A stretch of DNA of 64,000 bases from positions 930,001-994,000 of the forward strand of contig NZ_BMSE01000002.1 of NCBI RefSeq assembly GCF_014648995.1, read 5' to 3'. The DNA is from Streptomyces massasporeus (GTDB lineage Bacteria > Actinomycetota > Actinomycetes > Streptomycetales > Streptomycetaceae). The position numbers were made by a program, and so were the translations under genes. Below the pieces are notes generated by a model, which made no database searches, was not told the DNA's origin, and worked only from the letters and a program-made list of their open reading frames with translations. Below, one piece after another: positions 45,260 to 54,558 of the stretch; the stretch's first letter is position 1, and the number at the start of each line of letters is the position of its first letter.

Positions 45260-46642
45260 CTACGCGAAGGTGCCGAGCAGCCGCCCGTACACCCCGAACA
45301 CGCCGATCACCAGTGGGAACAGGGCGATCACGGCCACCGACTCCAGCAGGTCACCGGCGCGCCGCAGCCGCACCCGCACATGCTCGGCCGGCTCCACGGC
45401 AAGCACTCCCAGCGGCACGACGGCGAGCAATCCGAGCACGGCGACGGGCCCTGCCGCTGCCGAGACATGGTGCCCCCACACCGCGGCGAGCCTAACCGCG
45501 ACCACGGCCGCCGCCACGAGCAGCACCACGACCTCGGCGGTGAGCGGGAAGGCCCGCGCCCGCAGGGCGAGCACCACCATGACCGTGATGCCGAGCGGCA
45601 CGCTCCACACCGACACGGTGCCCAGGACCAGCACGCCGGCCGCACCCGCGGAAGCCGCGAGTACGACGGTGGCCAGCACCAGCCCGCGATGGGTGGCCGC
45701 GAGCGCCGTGCCCACTCGGTACCGGCTGACCGACACCCCGCCCGTGCGACGGTCGTCCAGACCGGTCAGCCCCGACGCCATCAGCGCGAGCCGAGGCAGC
45801 ATCCCTAGGGCGAGGACGGAGACCACGGCGAGCAACGCACCCATCCGGGTTTGCCCGGCGGCGGTGCCTGCCCCGGTCTGCAGCCCGAGAGCCGCCTCCC
45901 ACGCGACAAGACAACCGGCGACAGCCCCGGCACCGATCAGCGCCCCGCGTCCGAGGGGTGTGAACCACCCGGCGAGCAGCAGGGCGAGCGTCAGGGCACC
46001 CGCGACGCATGCCAGTCGCACCGCGCCGCCCCAGTCGTAGGCGTCGGCGCAGCTCCAGGCGCCCAGCACGGCCAGGGCCGCGGCCGTGACGATCAGGGTG
46101 GCGGCCGGCGCGTGCCGCCGGACCCGCCCGAGGAGGGCACCGGCCAGGGCGCATGCCGCGGCAATGGCGAGGAGCCCGGTGCCGACTGAGGACAGCGCGA
46201 AGGAGCCGCGGGCCAGGACCCCCGCGGCCAAGGCCCACAGGACGGTTGCGCACCCGGCGACGACACGCCGCGCCGAGGGCTGCCACCGCCAGGCCCGCAC
46301 GCCGAGGTCGTCGGCGACCTCGTCGGTGACGTCATGGACGACGGGTGCTGAGGGGGCGTCCTCCGCCCGCACGAGCCGCAACACGGCCCCGTCGGCCACG
46401 CCGGCCGACTCCAGGGTGCTGTCGTGGGCGAGCGCGGAGCCGTCCGGTGTGACCAGATGCCGCAACTCGGGCCGGTCCGCGACACGATCGTCCAGAAGCC
46501 GCATGACCTCCGGCAGCAGAATCCCTACGGGTTCCCGCGAAGGCAGCACGAGATCGACCCGACGTCGCTCCCCGACCAGGGTGACCCGGCTGAGCGCCGT
46601 ACGGCTGCTGGTCGCCGAACGACTCAAGGACCCCGTGGACAT
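45260..46642 (-). CDS. eccD: Type VII secretion membrane channel protein EccD
   Basis: This 460-residue protein has an N-terminal ubiquitin-like domain (SRVTLVGERRRVDLVLPSRE, then HLVTPDGSALAHDSTLES, ~15-95) followed by about eleven membrane helices from ~125 to the C-terminus. This is the standard EccD layout. The start at ATG 46642 was chosen because upstream codons are low-complexity. EccD dimers form the central vestibule of the ESX translocon. EccB, EccE and a mycosin protease are not found nearby, so they must be encoded elsewhere or be dispensable. Confidence 0.9.
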   Translation of the reverse strand: MSTGSLSRSATSSRTALSRVTLVGERRRVDLVLPSREPVGILLPEVMRLLDDRVADRPELRHLVTPDGSALAHDSTLESAGVADGAVLRLVRAEDAPSAPVVHDVTDEVADDLGVRAWRWQPSARRVVAGCATVLWALAAGVLARGSFALSSVGTGLLAIAAACALAGALLGRVRRHAPAATLIVTAAALAVLGAWSCADAYDWGGAVRLACVAGALTLALLLAGWFTPLGRGALIGAGAVAGCLVAWEAALGLQTGAGTAAGQTRMGALLAVVSVLALGMLPRLALMASGLTGLDDRRTGGVSVSRYRVGTALAATHRGLVLATVVLAASAGAAGVLVLGTVSVWSVPLGITVMVVLALRARAFPLTAEVVVLLVAAAVVAVRLAAVWGHHVSAAAGPVAVLGLLAVVPLGVLAVEPAEHVRVRLRRAGDLLESVAVIALFPLVIGVFGVYGRLLGTFA

Positions 46643-46658
46643 CACGCGTTCGAACCTA

Positions 46659-46949
46659 TCATCGAGAAGGGGAGGCGGAAGGGGCGGCAGTGCTGGGGGA
46701 GTTGTGGCCCGAAGACGGCACAGACGTGCCGTACGGGCTCTTCCCGATGACCCTGTGCGAGACGAACGACCACCCCACACACCCGGCGCACATCACCGCC
46801 GCGATCACGATCCCTGCGAGCACCTTGCCCACCCGCTCATCGAGCGACCGCCGTTGGCGCTGGGCGCCGAAGAGAAGGGCGTCGCGGAGGCGACGGCGGC
46901 GGACGGAGACGGATTCGAGGAGTTGACTGTCGTAGTCCTGCGCTGCCAC
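46659..46949 (-). CDS. Small single-pass membrane protein upstream of eccD
   Basis: This 96-residue protein has a basic amphipathic start (SVRRRRLRDALLFGAQRQRR), one membrane helix (VLAGIVIAAVMCAGCVGWSF) and a Ser/Pro-rich outer tail. It ends 16 bp before eccD. Its first ~28 residues resemble the N-terminus of the pentapeptide-repeat gene upstream (shared AQDY, SVS and RL-DAL pattern). Its function is unknown; its position suggests an ESX accessory subunit. Confidence 0.7.
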   Translation of the reverse strand: MAAQDYDSQLLESVSVRRRRLRDALLFGAQRQRRSLDERVGKVLAGIVIAAVMCAGCVGWSFVSHRVIGKSPYGTSVPSSGHNSPSTAAPSASPSR

Positions 46950-47006
46950 GGCTTTTTGCTGTCTGCCTTTCGTTCTCGGATGTCACGCTTGCGCACACTG
47001 GGCCCG

Positions 47007-48126
47007 CTAATTGGCCTGTCCCGTGACGTCTTCGATGAACGCGACCGCTTCTGCTTCGCTGATCTCGGCGTGGTCGACCTCGTTGTGCCCCAGTTGGTAG
47101 AGCCGAAGGTACTCGGTCGGTTCCCAGCGAAGGTTCCTGGTGAACGCCTCGTCATGCGCTACGCCATTCACCAGGCGGCGCCTGACGATGCCCTGCGGAT
47201 TGCTGCGAGAGTAGCCCTCACTGAACTTGGCGTAGTAAGTGATGGCCACGGAGCGTGGGGTGAGAACACGAACTCTCGCTCCGCGGCGGTTCAGCCACCG
47301 CTCGAGTTCGAGCCCGTCGATCTCGCGCCGCACGCCTGCCTGGCCGATCGTGGCCGGGCCGAACAGAGTGCCGGTGAGTCCTTGCACGACAGTGTGCTCG
47401 TCGAGTACAGCCTTCACGGACGTCTCCCGCACTGATGCGTCTGTGAGGTCGGCGCCCTCCAGCTGCACGTCGATCAAGGAAGCGCCATGGAGCTTGGCCG
47501 CCCGCAAGCGAGCCGACCGAGCGTCGACCGCCCACAGGCTGGCACTTCCCAGATCTGCGTCGTCCAGAGTGGCGCCCCGCAGCGAAGCCTCGTCGAGTTC
47601 AGCCTTGACCAGCGACGCGTCCGTGAGGTCGGCCTCGTCGAGCACAGCGCCTTCCAGGTGAGCCCTGTAGAGGTCGGCGCCGACGAGTTTCGCGCTCCGG
47701 AGGACCGTCTGCGTCATGAGTGCCATGGCGAGGTCCGCAGCCGACAGGTCGGCCCGAGACAGGTCGAGGGCGGAGACGTCCAGAAGCGACTCCCCATGCT
47801 CCACCCACTCCCGCAGCGCGGCAGCGGCCTCCGCGTCAGGTGGCATCACCTGGACCACTCGGCTCACGTCACGGATACCAGGCAACTCGATCACTCCACC
47901 CGTGCTGCCCGACGATCGACTTGACGTCGTCGATCGCCGCTTGATTGGCATTTCGCATGTCGAGGACAACCATGCACCCCCTGGTGACGATCTGATCCTC
48001 CAACTTGCGCACCCACCCCAGGTTTTTCGCCGGGTTGTAGGCCCCCTTGAACGGCAGGGCATCCTGCAATCGGCCGCGTAGAGATACCGACAATCTCCAG
48101 CGGGTGCCGTAGTCCTGGGCCACCAT
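47007..48126 (-). pseudogene. Pentapeptide-repeat protein with one frameshift
   Basis: The N-terminal part starts at ATG 48126 (MVAQDYGTRWRLSVSLRGRL to DDVKSIVGQHG). The frame is then lost at a CCC/GGG run at 47899-47901 and continues one frame over with GVIELPGIRDVSRVVQVMPP. Removing one G restores a single ~370-residue protein. Residues ~120-250 are pentapeptide repeats with the A(D/N)Lxx rhythm (LDLSRADLSAADLAMA, ADLTDASLVKAELDEASLRG). The C-terminal domain has RNLRWEPTEYLRLYQLGHNE and EAEAVAFIEDV. Its role in the ESX locus is unknown; pentapeptide proteins act as immunity or protein-interaction scaffolds. Confidence 0.72.
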
Positions 48127-48153
48127 AGATTTTCCGTTGCCAGTTTCAGGTGT

Positions 48154-49059
48154 CTAGGTGTCGTACTCGCCCACCCAGGCGCGCTGCAGAAGTGCCTTGG
48201 GCAGGTACTCGGACTCGACCTCGATCGGCATACCCGCGTCATGAGCCATACAGGCGATCGCGAGGGGACCGAGGGCGACCAGGCCTTCACCGCTCAGGGA
48301 ACGTGCCTCGTCGGCGGTCCAATACTCTTTATGCCAGGTGATGGCGTCGACCAGTGCCGCGTTGAACTGTTCAGTATCCTGGCGCTGGTAGCGGTGGAAG
48401 AGTTCAAGGGGCGGATAAAGGATCTTCAGCATCAGCTCCTTGCTGGCGACCTGTGTGATCTCGGGGTCGGTTCCGTTGACGGCAGTGACCAGGGTGTCCC
48501 ACGTTTCCCGTCGGCCGAACCAGGAATTCTGCAGGGTCTCCACCCAGGCGTAGATGTACTCGTCGAACTCCGCGCCGGACGCGCGGAGAAGCGAGACGGG
48601 CACTTGAGCCAGCTGATTGGCCCGGTCGTTGTCACGGCAGATGGCCGCCAGGTAGAAGGCGGTGAGCCAATTTCCCGCGTGCAGGTAGTCCTGAGGTCCG
48701 GTCGCGGGAAGCTCCTTTACCTCGCCCATGCTCCCGATACGGCAGGGCACGGGTCCTTCCGCCGCCGTGCCCGCGGCGAACAGCGCGGAGCCCACCTGCA
48801 TGGCCGTGACCCACGCCTCCCATGTCGGGAACTCCCCCGCCACGGGGTCCGTCAAGCAGCGCCACTTCGCAACAGCCAGCGTGAGCATCTGAGCGTCATA
48901 GCGGTAGTCCGCCGACGCCTCGATCTCGTCGAGCACTTCCTGGGTGCTCTTGACGATTGGCGCGATGGCTTCAGCGGCGTTTCCCGTGCGGAAGTCATGG
49001 CGCAGGATCCGAGGGGCGGTGGCGGTCACGGAAGGGCCCTCGATTGACGGCATCCTCAC
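48154..49059 (-). CDS. Imm49-family immunity protein
   Basis: This 301-residue, all-helical soluble protein matches the Immunity 49 family in size and pattern (ILRHDFRTGNAAEAIAPIVK, YDAQMLTLAVAKWRCLTDP, FDEYIYAWVETLQNSWFGRR, EQFNAALVDAITWHKEYW). Imm49 proteins neutralise nuclease toxins delivered by bacterial secretion systems and often occur in arrays downstream of toxin genes. Here it lies two genes after a nuclease-tipped ESX substrate. It may protect against that toxin or against related toxins from other strains. Confidence 0.8.
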   Translation of the reverse strand: MRMPSIEGPSVTATAPRILRHDFRTGNAAEAIAPIVKSTQEVLDEIEASADYRYDAQMLTLAVAKWRCLTDPVAGEFPTWEAWVTAMQVGSALFAAGTAAEGPVPCRIGSMGEVKELPATGPQDYLHAGNWLTAFYLAAICRDNDRANQLAQVPVSLLRASGAEFDEYIYAWVETLQNSWFGRRETWDTLVTAVNGTDPEITQVASKELMLKILYPPLELFHRYQRQDTEQFNAALVDAITWHKEYWTADEARSLSGEGLVALGPLAIACMAHDAGMPIEVESEYLPKALLQRAWVGEYDT

Positions 49060-49078
49060 GCTCCGGCTGTAGGCTGCG

Positions 49079-49543
49079 TCATTCGCCCTCGCCGGCCTGT
49101 GATGCGAGGTGCAAGGTGAGTTCCGCGCTGGCCAGCATCCGGGTGATCTCGATCGGGAGACTGCCGAATTCCTTGCTCACCACCTCGAAGGGGTCGACCC
49201 GGCGGGTTTGTCCGTCACGCCCGGTTGCCTCGATGACAAAGCGGTATCCGCGCGGTGCTGCGGGATCGTCCGCAACACTCCAACCGGCACCGTGCTTCTG
49301 GATGAGATAATCGGCAACATAGGACATCAGGTCGGCGTGCAGTGTAATCCAGTCGGACTGCTCGAATTCATCCAGCGGGGCACGTGAAACGTAATCCTGA
49401 AGGGCCGGAATAAGGCTCATCGGGTCACGAGTGTAGACGCCAGTCGGCACCCCGAGCATGTCTGCAATGCCGATGATGTTCCGACGTTCCCCTTCAATCC
49501 ATTCTTGCAGGTCCGATGCACTTACCGCCGCCACGCCTTGCAC
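49079..49543 (-). CDS. Candidate immunity protein for the ESX nuclease toxin
   Basis: This 154-residue acidic soluble protein begins 18 bp after the toxin gene stop, where cognate immunity genes normally lie. Segments include IEGERRNIIGIADMLGVPTG, DWITLHADLMSYVADYLIQK and EFGSLPIEITRMLASAELTL. I recognise no family. The assignment rests on position, size and acidity. Confidence 0.6.
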   Translation of the reverse strand: MQGVAAVSASDLQEWIEGERRNIIGIADMLGVPTGVYTRDPMSLIPALQDYVSRAPLDEFEQSDWITLHADLMSYVADYLIQKHGAGWSVADDPAAPRGYRFVIEATGRDGQTRRVDPFEVVSKEFGSLPIEITRMLASAELTLHLASQAGEGE

Positions 49544-49561
49544 CTTCCGTGGTGTTTCTAG

Positions 49562-51829
49562 TTATTTGGGAGCCGGTCCATATTCGATGAATATGATACG
49601 GGCCTGTATGAGATAGTTCTTCAGGGCCTGCGAGGGAGGCGCGTGTAGGAAGACCCATCGTGGATCGTACGTGGGATCCTGGCGTCGCAGCGTAAGGTCC
49701 TTGTTGATTTGCTCGATGATGCCGTCATTCAAGGGAACCTCGCCCTTCACAGGGCGCGTGCTGCCATCGCTGAGTTTGATCGTCCGCCATTCAAGGTAGT
49801 GCTTTACCTCCACGGCCAGCGTACGGCCGTCCGGCATATCAACCGGGACGTCCACGTTGCGCCCCCCTGTCCCTTGCACAGGGTAGTAGGGGTGGTCGTG
49901 GGACGGAACACGGTAATGCCGCTCAGGTGCGCCGCCCGTCATCTCGCGAACATAGTCCTCGGCACCCTTGTACCGGTCCCGGCTGTGGTTCATGGCCCGC
50001 ATCTCGCGCAGGGTACGACGCGCTGTGCCGGGGAGAAGTTCGCCCTGCGTGGAGCCGCCGTCGCCGGCGGAGCTGCTATGCGGGTGTGTTACGGAGGGCG
50101 TCGTGCCTTCGCCTTCGGCAGCGTCTGGGGCGTCGTGTCCCTGATGCGGGTCCTGAGTATCTGCACCAGCTTCGTGATCGTGGGGCGAAGGGTGAGGACT
50201 GCCGGCTTCAGATTTTCCAGCCCCAGCGGCGCGCTCTGGTCCCTGCCCGTCGCGGCCGACTGAGGAGGTGTCGCCCGAGCCAGGACGACCTCGACCGTTG
50301 CTCGCCGTGTCGTGGCCTGGTGCGGGTGTGCCAGCACCACCTGCGTGCGTAGCTCCAGTTCTGCCAGACGCCGGCCCTGTACTGCGAGTCGTTTCGCTAC
50401 TGCCGTGCCCCGAGGAAGCCTCGCGGCTGGCCTGGGGCGGGAGGCGGTCGACGGCACCAGCAGCGGACTCCGATGCACGTGATGTCGCCCCGACCCCAGC
50501 AAGTTCCCGCTCCCGCACTGGCGTCGACTCCGGTGTTGCCTCCGCAGCGGCGGATCGTTCCTGCTTCGGCACGTCGCTGACGACGTCGCCGTGTTTGTCG
50601 TAGGGGATGAACTCGCCGTTCTCGATGACGACCTTGGAGCCGTCGGAGAGTTCCAGAACGCTGTGCGGAGCACGCAGGTCGGGGATGCTGTTCACTCCGC
50701 GCAGGTTCTCCGTGACCTGGGCGATCTTGGGTATGGCGTGCCCGGTCACCTTGACCGCGGCGCCGACCGGGTCGATCACGTCGCCGACCTTCGCCACCGT
50801 GGCAGCGGTCTTCGCTGCTGCGCCGGCCTTGCCCGCCGAGGCGGCTTTGAGTGGGCCGACACCGAGCGTGAGCCCGTTGAAGACGACGGTGGCCGCTGCC
50901 CGGGACGGGTTCTCATCCCACATGTCCCAGGCGACGAAGCCCTTGGCGAACTCCTTGGCGTAGCCCTTGCTCTCCTGCGCGAAGTCGGACGCGAAGATCC
51001 CGGTCGGCTTCTGACCGCCGGACTCCATCAGGTAGGTCTCGGCCCCGACCACCGCCCGGGCCAGACCTTCCCAGGCCTGGCCCGCGCTGTCCGAGCCGTG
51101 GAAGCCGGCCAACGTAGCGAGGCCGTCGATGGTGCCCCAGACGTTGTCGACGACGATGCCGTCCCAGAAGAAGCTCTTGGCGTAGTAGCCGAGGTCGTCC
51201 GGGTCCCACCAGTCGTGGGACTGGGTGACCGGCGTGCCCCAGGGGAGTTCCTTGGCCTGGTCCAGCACGTCGGCGCTGTAGCCGTAGAGCTCCGCGCCGC
51301 GCGGTATGAGCTGCTTCGCGCCGGTGTTCATCACGTACTGGGTGCCGCCGACCAGCGCAGTGATCTTGTTGTTGCAGGCGATCTCGGAGGCGGCGAACTG
51401 CTCCTGTGCGACGTTCACGTCATGCATCAGGGCCTGATGCTCCGAGACCTTGTCAGCGTCATCGGTCCAGTTCTCGTCGAACGCCCCGCTGTCGGTCTTC
51501 AGCCCCGCGACGAACGTGGCCGCCTGGCTCTGCAACTGCTCCAACCGCTTGGCGATCGGCGCGACTTCGGCCGCGTACGTCCGCAGCGCGTCGGCCACCG
51601 TGGCGACCTTGTCCCCGAAGCTGTCGGCGGCATCGCTCACCGGCTTGGTGGACGCGAAGAGATCCTCCGCCTCCGGCGCCTGGTAGAAGGCCGACAGGCC
51701 CTGGAACTGCCGATGCGCCTCCCCGCCGGCCTGGCGGATGCCGTCCGCCTCCTTGCGCAGGGCGTCTGTGTGCTGTTCCAGCTGACCGAGATCGCCGGTG
51801 AACAGCGGGATGGACTCCGGCTTGATCAC
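49562..51829 (-). CDS. ESX-secreted polymorphic toxin with C-terminal PD-(D/E)XK-like domain
   Basis: The 755-residue protein begins with a long helical WXG/LXG-like targeting region (LEQHTDALRKEADGIRQAGG, DSFGDKVATVADALRTYAAE). A conserved middle follows (~120-350: WGTPVTQSHDWWDPDDLGYY, ESKGYAKEFAKGFVAWDMWD, AAATVVFNGLTLGVGPLKAA), then a ~200-residue disordered Ser/Gly/Pro linker. The C-terminal ~150 residues carry NVDVPVDMPDGRTLAVEVKH (Asp, then Glu-x-Lys), LNDGIIEQINKDLTLR and RWVFLHAPPSQALKNYL, a restriction-endonuclease-like toxin pattern. ATG 51829 overlaps the DUF6507 stop. It is probably exported by the local EccC/EccD machine against competing bacteria. Confidence 0.82.
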   Translation of the reverse strand: MIKPESIPLFTGDLGQLEQHTDALRKEADGIRQAGGEAHRQFQGLSAFYQAPEAEDLFASTKPVSDAADSFGDKVATVADALRTYAAEVAPIAKRLEQLQSQAATFVAGLKTDSGAFDENWTDDADKVSEHQALMHDVNVAQEQFAASEIACNNKITALVGGTQYVMNTGAKQLIPRGAELYGYSADVLDQAKELPWGTPVTQSHDWWDPDDLGYYAKSFFWDGIVVDNVWGTIDGLATLAGFHGSDSAGQAWEGLARAVVGAETYLMESGGQKPTGIFASDFAQESKGYAKEFAKGFVAWDMWDENPSRAAATVVFNGLTLGVGPLKAASAGKAGAAAKTAATVAKVGDVIDPVGAAVKVTGHAIPKIAQVTENLRGVNSIPDLRAPHSVLELSDGSKVVIENGEFIPYDKHGDVVSDVPKQERSAAAEATPESTPVRERELAGVGATSRASESAAGAVDRLPPQASREASSGHGSSETTRSTGPASGRTGATHAGGAGTPAPGHDTASNGRGRPGSGDTSSVGRDGQGPERAAGAGKSEAGSPHPSPHDHEAGADTQDPHQGHDAPDAAEGEGTTPSVTHPHSSSAGDGGSTQGELLPGTARRTLREMRAMNHSRDRYKGAEDYVREMTGGAPERHYRVPSHDHPYYPVQGTGGRNVDVPVDMPDGRTLAVEVKHYLEWRTIKLSDGSTRPVKGEVPLNDGIIEQINKDLTLRRQDPTYDPRWVFLHAPPSQALKNYLIQARIIFIEYGPAPK

Positions 51830-52218
51830 AGGCGGCCGGCCTTCCAGCCGCCGGGCATGTCAGGCCTGATCAGTCCAGCTGCCCGCTGCTGCACCTCCGC
51901 AGCCATCTCCAGGTCACCGTCCCGGTACGCCACCGTGGCCTCCACCGCACCGCCCACCGACTTGCCGACCCGCTCGCCGATGAACTTCAGCTCGTCCGCT
52001 GTGCCTTCCATGAACTCCGCGAGCGCGGCGGCGACCAACCCGGTCTGCCCCTTGTGCTCACCGCCCGCCCCACCCGGAGCGAGCGTCCCCGCCGAGGTGG
52101 CCGCCCCCTGCACGTCACCCGAGTACGCCTGGACGATCTCGTCCAGGACCCTCATGACGTCGCCCACGTTCGAGACCACACCTTGGACCCCGGACGGAGA
52201 GATGTCCCACGCCGGCAT
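51826..52218 (-). CDS. DUF6507-type ESX accessory protein
   Basis: This 130-residue helical protein starts PAWDISPSGVQGVVSNVGDV and ends in the conserved-looking RAAGLIRPDMPGGWK. It has the small helical hairpin style of WXG100-related proteins and is coupled by ATGA to the toxin gene. From memory it matches DUF6507 proteins that precede LXG-type toxins in Streptomyces; it is probably a toxin partner or co-secreted chaperone. Confidence 0.7.
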   Translation of the reverse strand: MPAWDISPSGVQGVVSNVGDVMRVLDEIVQAYSGDVQGAATSAGTLAPGGAGGEHKGQTGLVAAALAEFMEGTADELKFIGERVGKSVGGAVEATVAYRDGDLEMAAEVQQRAAGLIRPDMPGGWKAGRL

Positions 52219-52258
52219 GCGTCAGCCCCCGTTCCCTTCCCCCTGTTACTGCGTGGCC

Positions 52259-52570
52259 TCAGCCGATGTTGTCGACGGCCGACCGTGCCTTGGCCAGGGT
52301 CGTCTGCGCGGTCCCGTCGTTCTGCTCCATCGTCGTACGGACCAGGCGGATGATCTCGCGCACCTCACCGGCGGCGCGGTGCCAGCGCGCTTCCTTGCCG
52401 TGATACTCGTCGGCGACGCCGTCCGCGGTGAAGTCGGCCATCGCGGCCTTCACGGCGCGGTCGCGGTCGGTCAGGACGCGCTCCAACTGCCCGATGACGG
52501 AATGCAGGCTGATCTGCACCTCGCCGGAGGCGCCGGTGTCGTACGAACGGCGGTCCAGATTCTGGCCCAT
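52259..52570 (-). CDS. ESAT-6-like (WXG100 superfamily) protein
   Basis: This 103-residue protein is two helices joined by a short turn (SLHSVIGQLERVLTDRDRAV, then MADFTADGVADEYHGKEARW and EVREIIRLVRTTMEQNDG). The usual WxG turn is replaced by YHGKE. It lies in the leading part of the ESX locus and is likely a small secreted substrate or half of a heterodimer with the next gene upstream. The start ATG 52570 follows a GGGGGAA stretch. Confidence 0.8.
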   Translation of the reverse strand: MGQNLDRRSYDTGASGEVQISLHSVIGQLERVLTDRDRAVKAAMADFTADGVADEYHGKEARWHRAAGEVREIIRLVRTTMEQNDGTAQTTLAKARSAVDNIG

Positions 52571-52642
52571 GGTCGGATTCCCCCTCGGAAACGGTGACGG
52601 TGAAGTGGCTTCGGGTCGACGGGCGCATCCGCGCCGTCGCGG

Positions 52643-52975
52643 CTACCGTGCGCCGAAGCGAGCCGCGTCGAAGTTGGCGGAACCCATGTTCTGATGGGCG
52701 TTGTCCTCCAGCTCCACGTCACCGGTGCCGAACGCGGTGTCCATGCCGGACTGGCCGCCCAGGATCGCGCTGAGCGAACCGTTCAGAGCAGCCGTGATCT
52801 CGTCGGCGTTGAGCTTGAAGGTGTCGAACGCGGCCTTGCCCGCTCCGTTGAACTTCCCCTCCAACGGCTCCGCCGCCTGGATCAGCCACTTGATCAGCGT
52901 GCCCAGGTCATCGGACGAGCCGACGGTGCTCTTCCCGAGCTCCGACAGGGTCGTCGACCCCATGTCGAACTTCAT
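52643..52975 (-). CDS. WXG100-like protein, first gene of the ESX locus
   Basis: This 110-residue helical protein has LIKWLIQAAEPLEGKFNGAG then AFDTFKLNADEITAALNGSL. FNGAGKAAF occupies the position of the WxG turn between two amphipathic helices. It is the furthest upstream gene of the minus-strand ESX series and probably forms a pair with the ESAT-6-like protein after it, 72 bp downstream. The promoter should lie in 52976-53180. Confidence 0.82.
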   Translation of the reverse strand: MKFDMGSTTLSELGKSTVGSSDDLGTLIKWLIQAAEPLEGKFNGAGKAAFDTFKLNADEITAALNGSLSAILGGQSGMDTAFGTGDVELEDNAHQNMGSANFDAARFGAR

Positions 52976-53180
52976 ACCCCTACCCCCGTAAGCGTGTTGC
53001 GCAGTGGTGATGCGCGATCACTGCAGCGTACCCACACGTCACGTGCGACTCACAGTTCGTCGAACATCCTTGCGCACCTAGCGTTGCAGGCGCAACGCAG
53101 ATGCCCCCAAAGTGGCTTGATCCAGTGGCTTGCCGCCACTCCCGGCGAGAAGTGAACGGAAAGTCCGGAGGTTCAGAAGC

Positions 53181-53531
53181 GTGCGTGACCGTGAGTCAGG
53201 GAAGCTCCAGCTGTACGCCGTGGAAGAGATGCAAACGCTTTCGGCCACGTACATCGTCCGCTGCGTGGGTGGACGCGTTCATACCGGTCGGCGATTCACA
53301 GTGGAGTCCGCAGACGGCAGATCAGGCGAGGGCTTCCACGTGGAGTTGGACTGGATCGACCGCTATGGACAGTACGTGGAATTCGTCGATCCGCCTCACA
53401 ACGCACGGGTTCATCTCTCCGGGAGTGGTGTCTCTGGGCTGAGGAAGGGTCTGACGATCATTTCGAACCCAGCGACCTCTCCCGCACTCGCGCCAAATGC
53501 CCCCCAAAAACCTCCCGAGCCTCCGGCGTAA
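53181..53531 (+). CDS. Hypothetical protein
   Basis: This 116-residue protein starts at GTG 53181, nine bases after GGAG. It is beta-rich (TYIVRCVGGRVHTGRRFTVE, FHVELDWIDRYGQYVEFVDP, NARVHLSGSGVSGLRKGLTI) with a Pro-rich tail. I recognise no named family. It is divergent from the ESX genes, and its 3' end overlaps the convergent MazG-like gene by 74 bp. Confidence 0.55.
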   Translation: MRDRESGKLQLYAVEEMQTLSATYIVRCVGGRVHTGRRFTVESADGRSGEGFHVELDWIDRYGQYVEFVDPPHNARVHLSGSGVSGLRKGLTIISNPATSPALAPNAPQKPPEPPA

Positions 53532-53793
53532 GCGTCCGCAACGCCAGCAACGCCGTGATGACGACATCGCACAGCTCCGCCTCCACGTCCTCCCACGTAT
53601 GCGTGACGCCCTTGCGTGGGTTCTGCCCCGTCGCCCCGATCACCGCCTCCGCGACCTCGCCCACCTCCTCGGAGAGTTTGAGGATGCGAAGGAGGAGGCC
53701 CTCGCGGCCCTCGACCGGGCGGTTGGTGTCGAGCCACTCCGACAGGGCTTCGATGGTGGACCAGAGTTCAGGGGCGGGGGTCTGCTCGTTCAT
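53458..53793 (-). CDS. MazG-like nucleotide pyrophosphohydrolase
   Basis: This 111-residue all-alpha protein has the MazG/dUTPase-like motif: LKLSEEVGEVAEAVIG, with the E-E-x-x-E metal site, followed by WEDVEAELCDVVITALLALR with the second acidic cluster (E-x-x-D). Such enzymes hydrolyse non-canonical NTPs. An alternative start lies six codons upstream at 53811. It is convergent with, and overlaps, the preceding hypothetical gene. Confidence 0.82.
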   Translation of the reverse strand: MNEQTPAPELWSTIEALSEWLDTNRPVEGREGLLLRILKLSEEVGEVAEAVIGATGQNPRKGVTHTWEDVEAELCDVVITALLALRTLTPEAREVFGGHLARVRERSLGSK

Positions 53794-53850
53794 GGGGGCG
53801 CAGCCTGCCATGCGGGACTGACAACGCCCCGGGTCCCGGCCCCCGGCCCC

Positions 53851-54408
<558 letters not shown>

Positions 54409-54558
54409 GTCGTCTCCCGGAGCAGGCAGCAATCAACAAGGAACAGGACCACTCGTCGCCACTCCACCGTCGCATCGCCGACGCCCCGCCGACCGCCCCG
54501 GGACGCCGTTCGGGTGGCACCGGTGGCGTGGAGCCGTGGCCGGTACGAGGCTGCTCGC

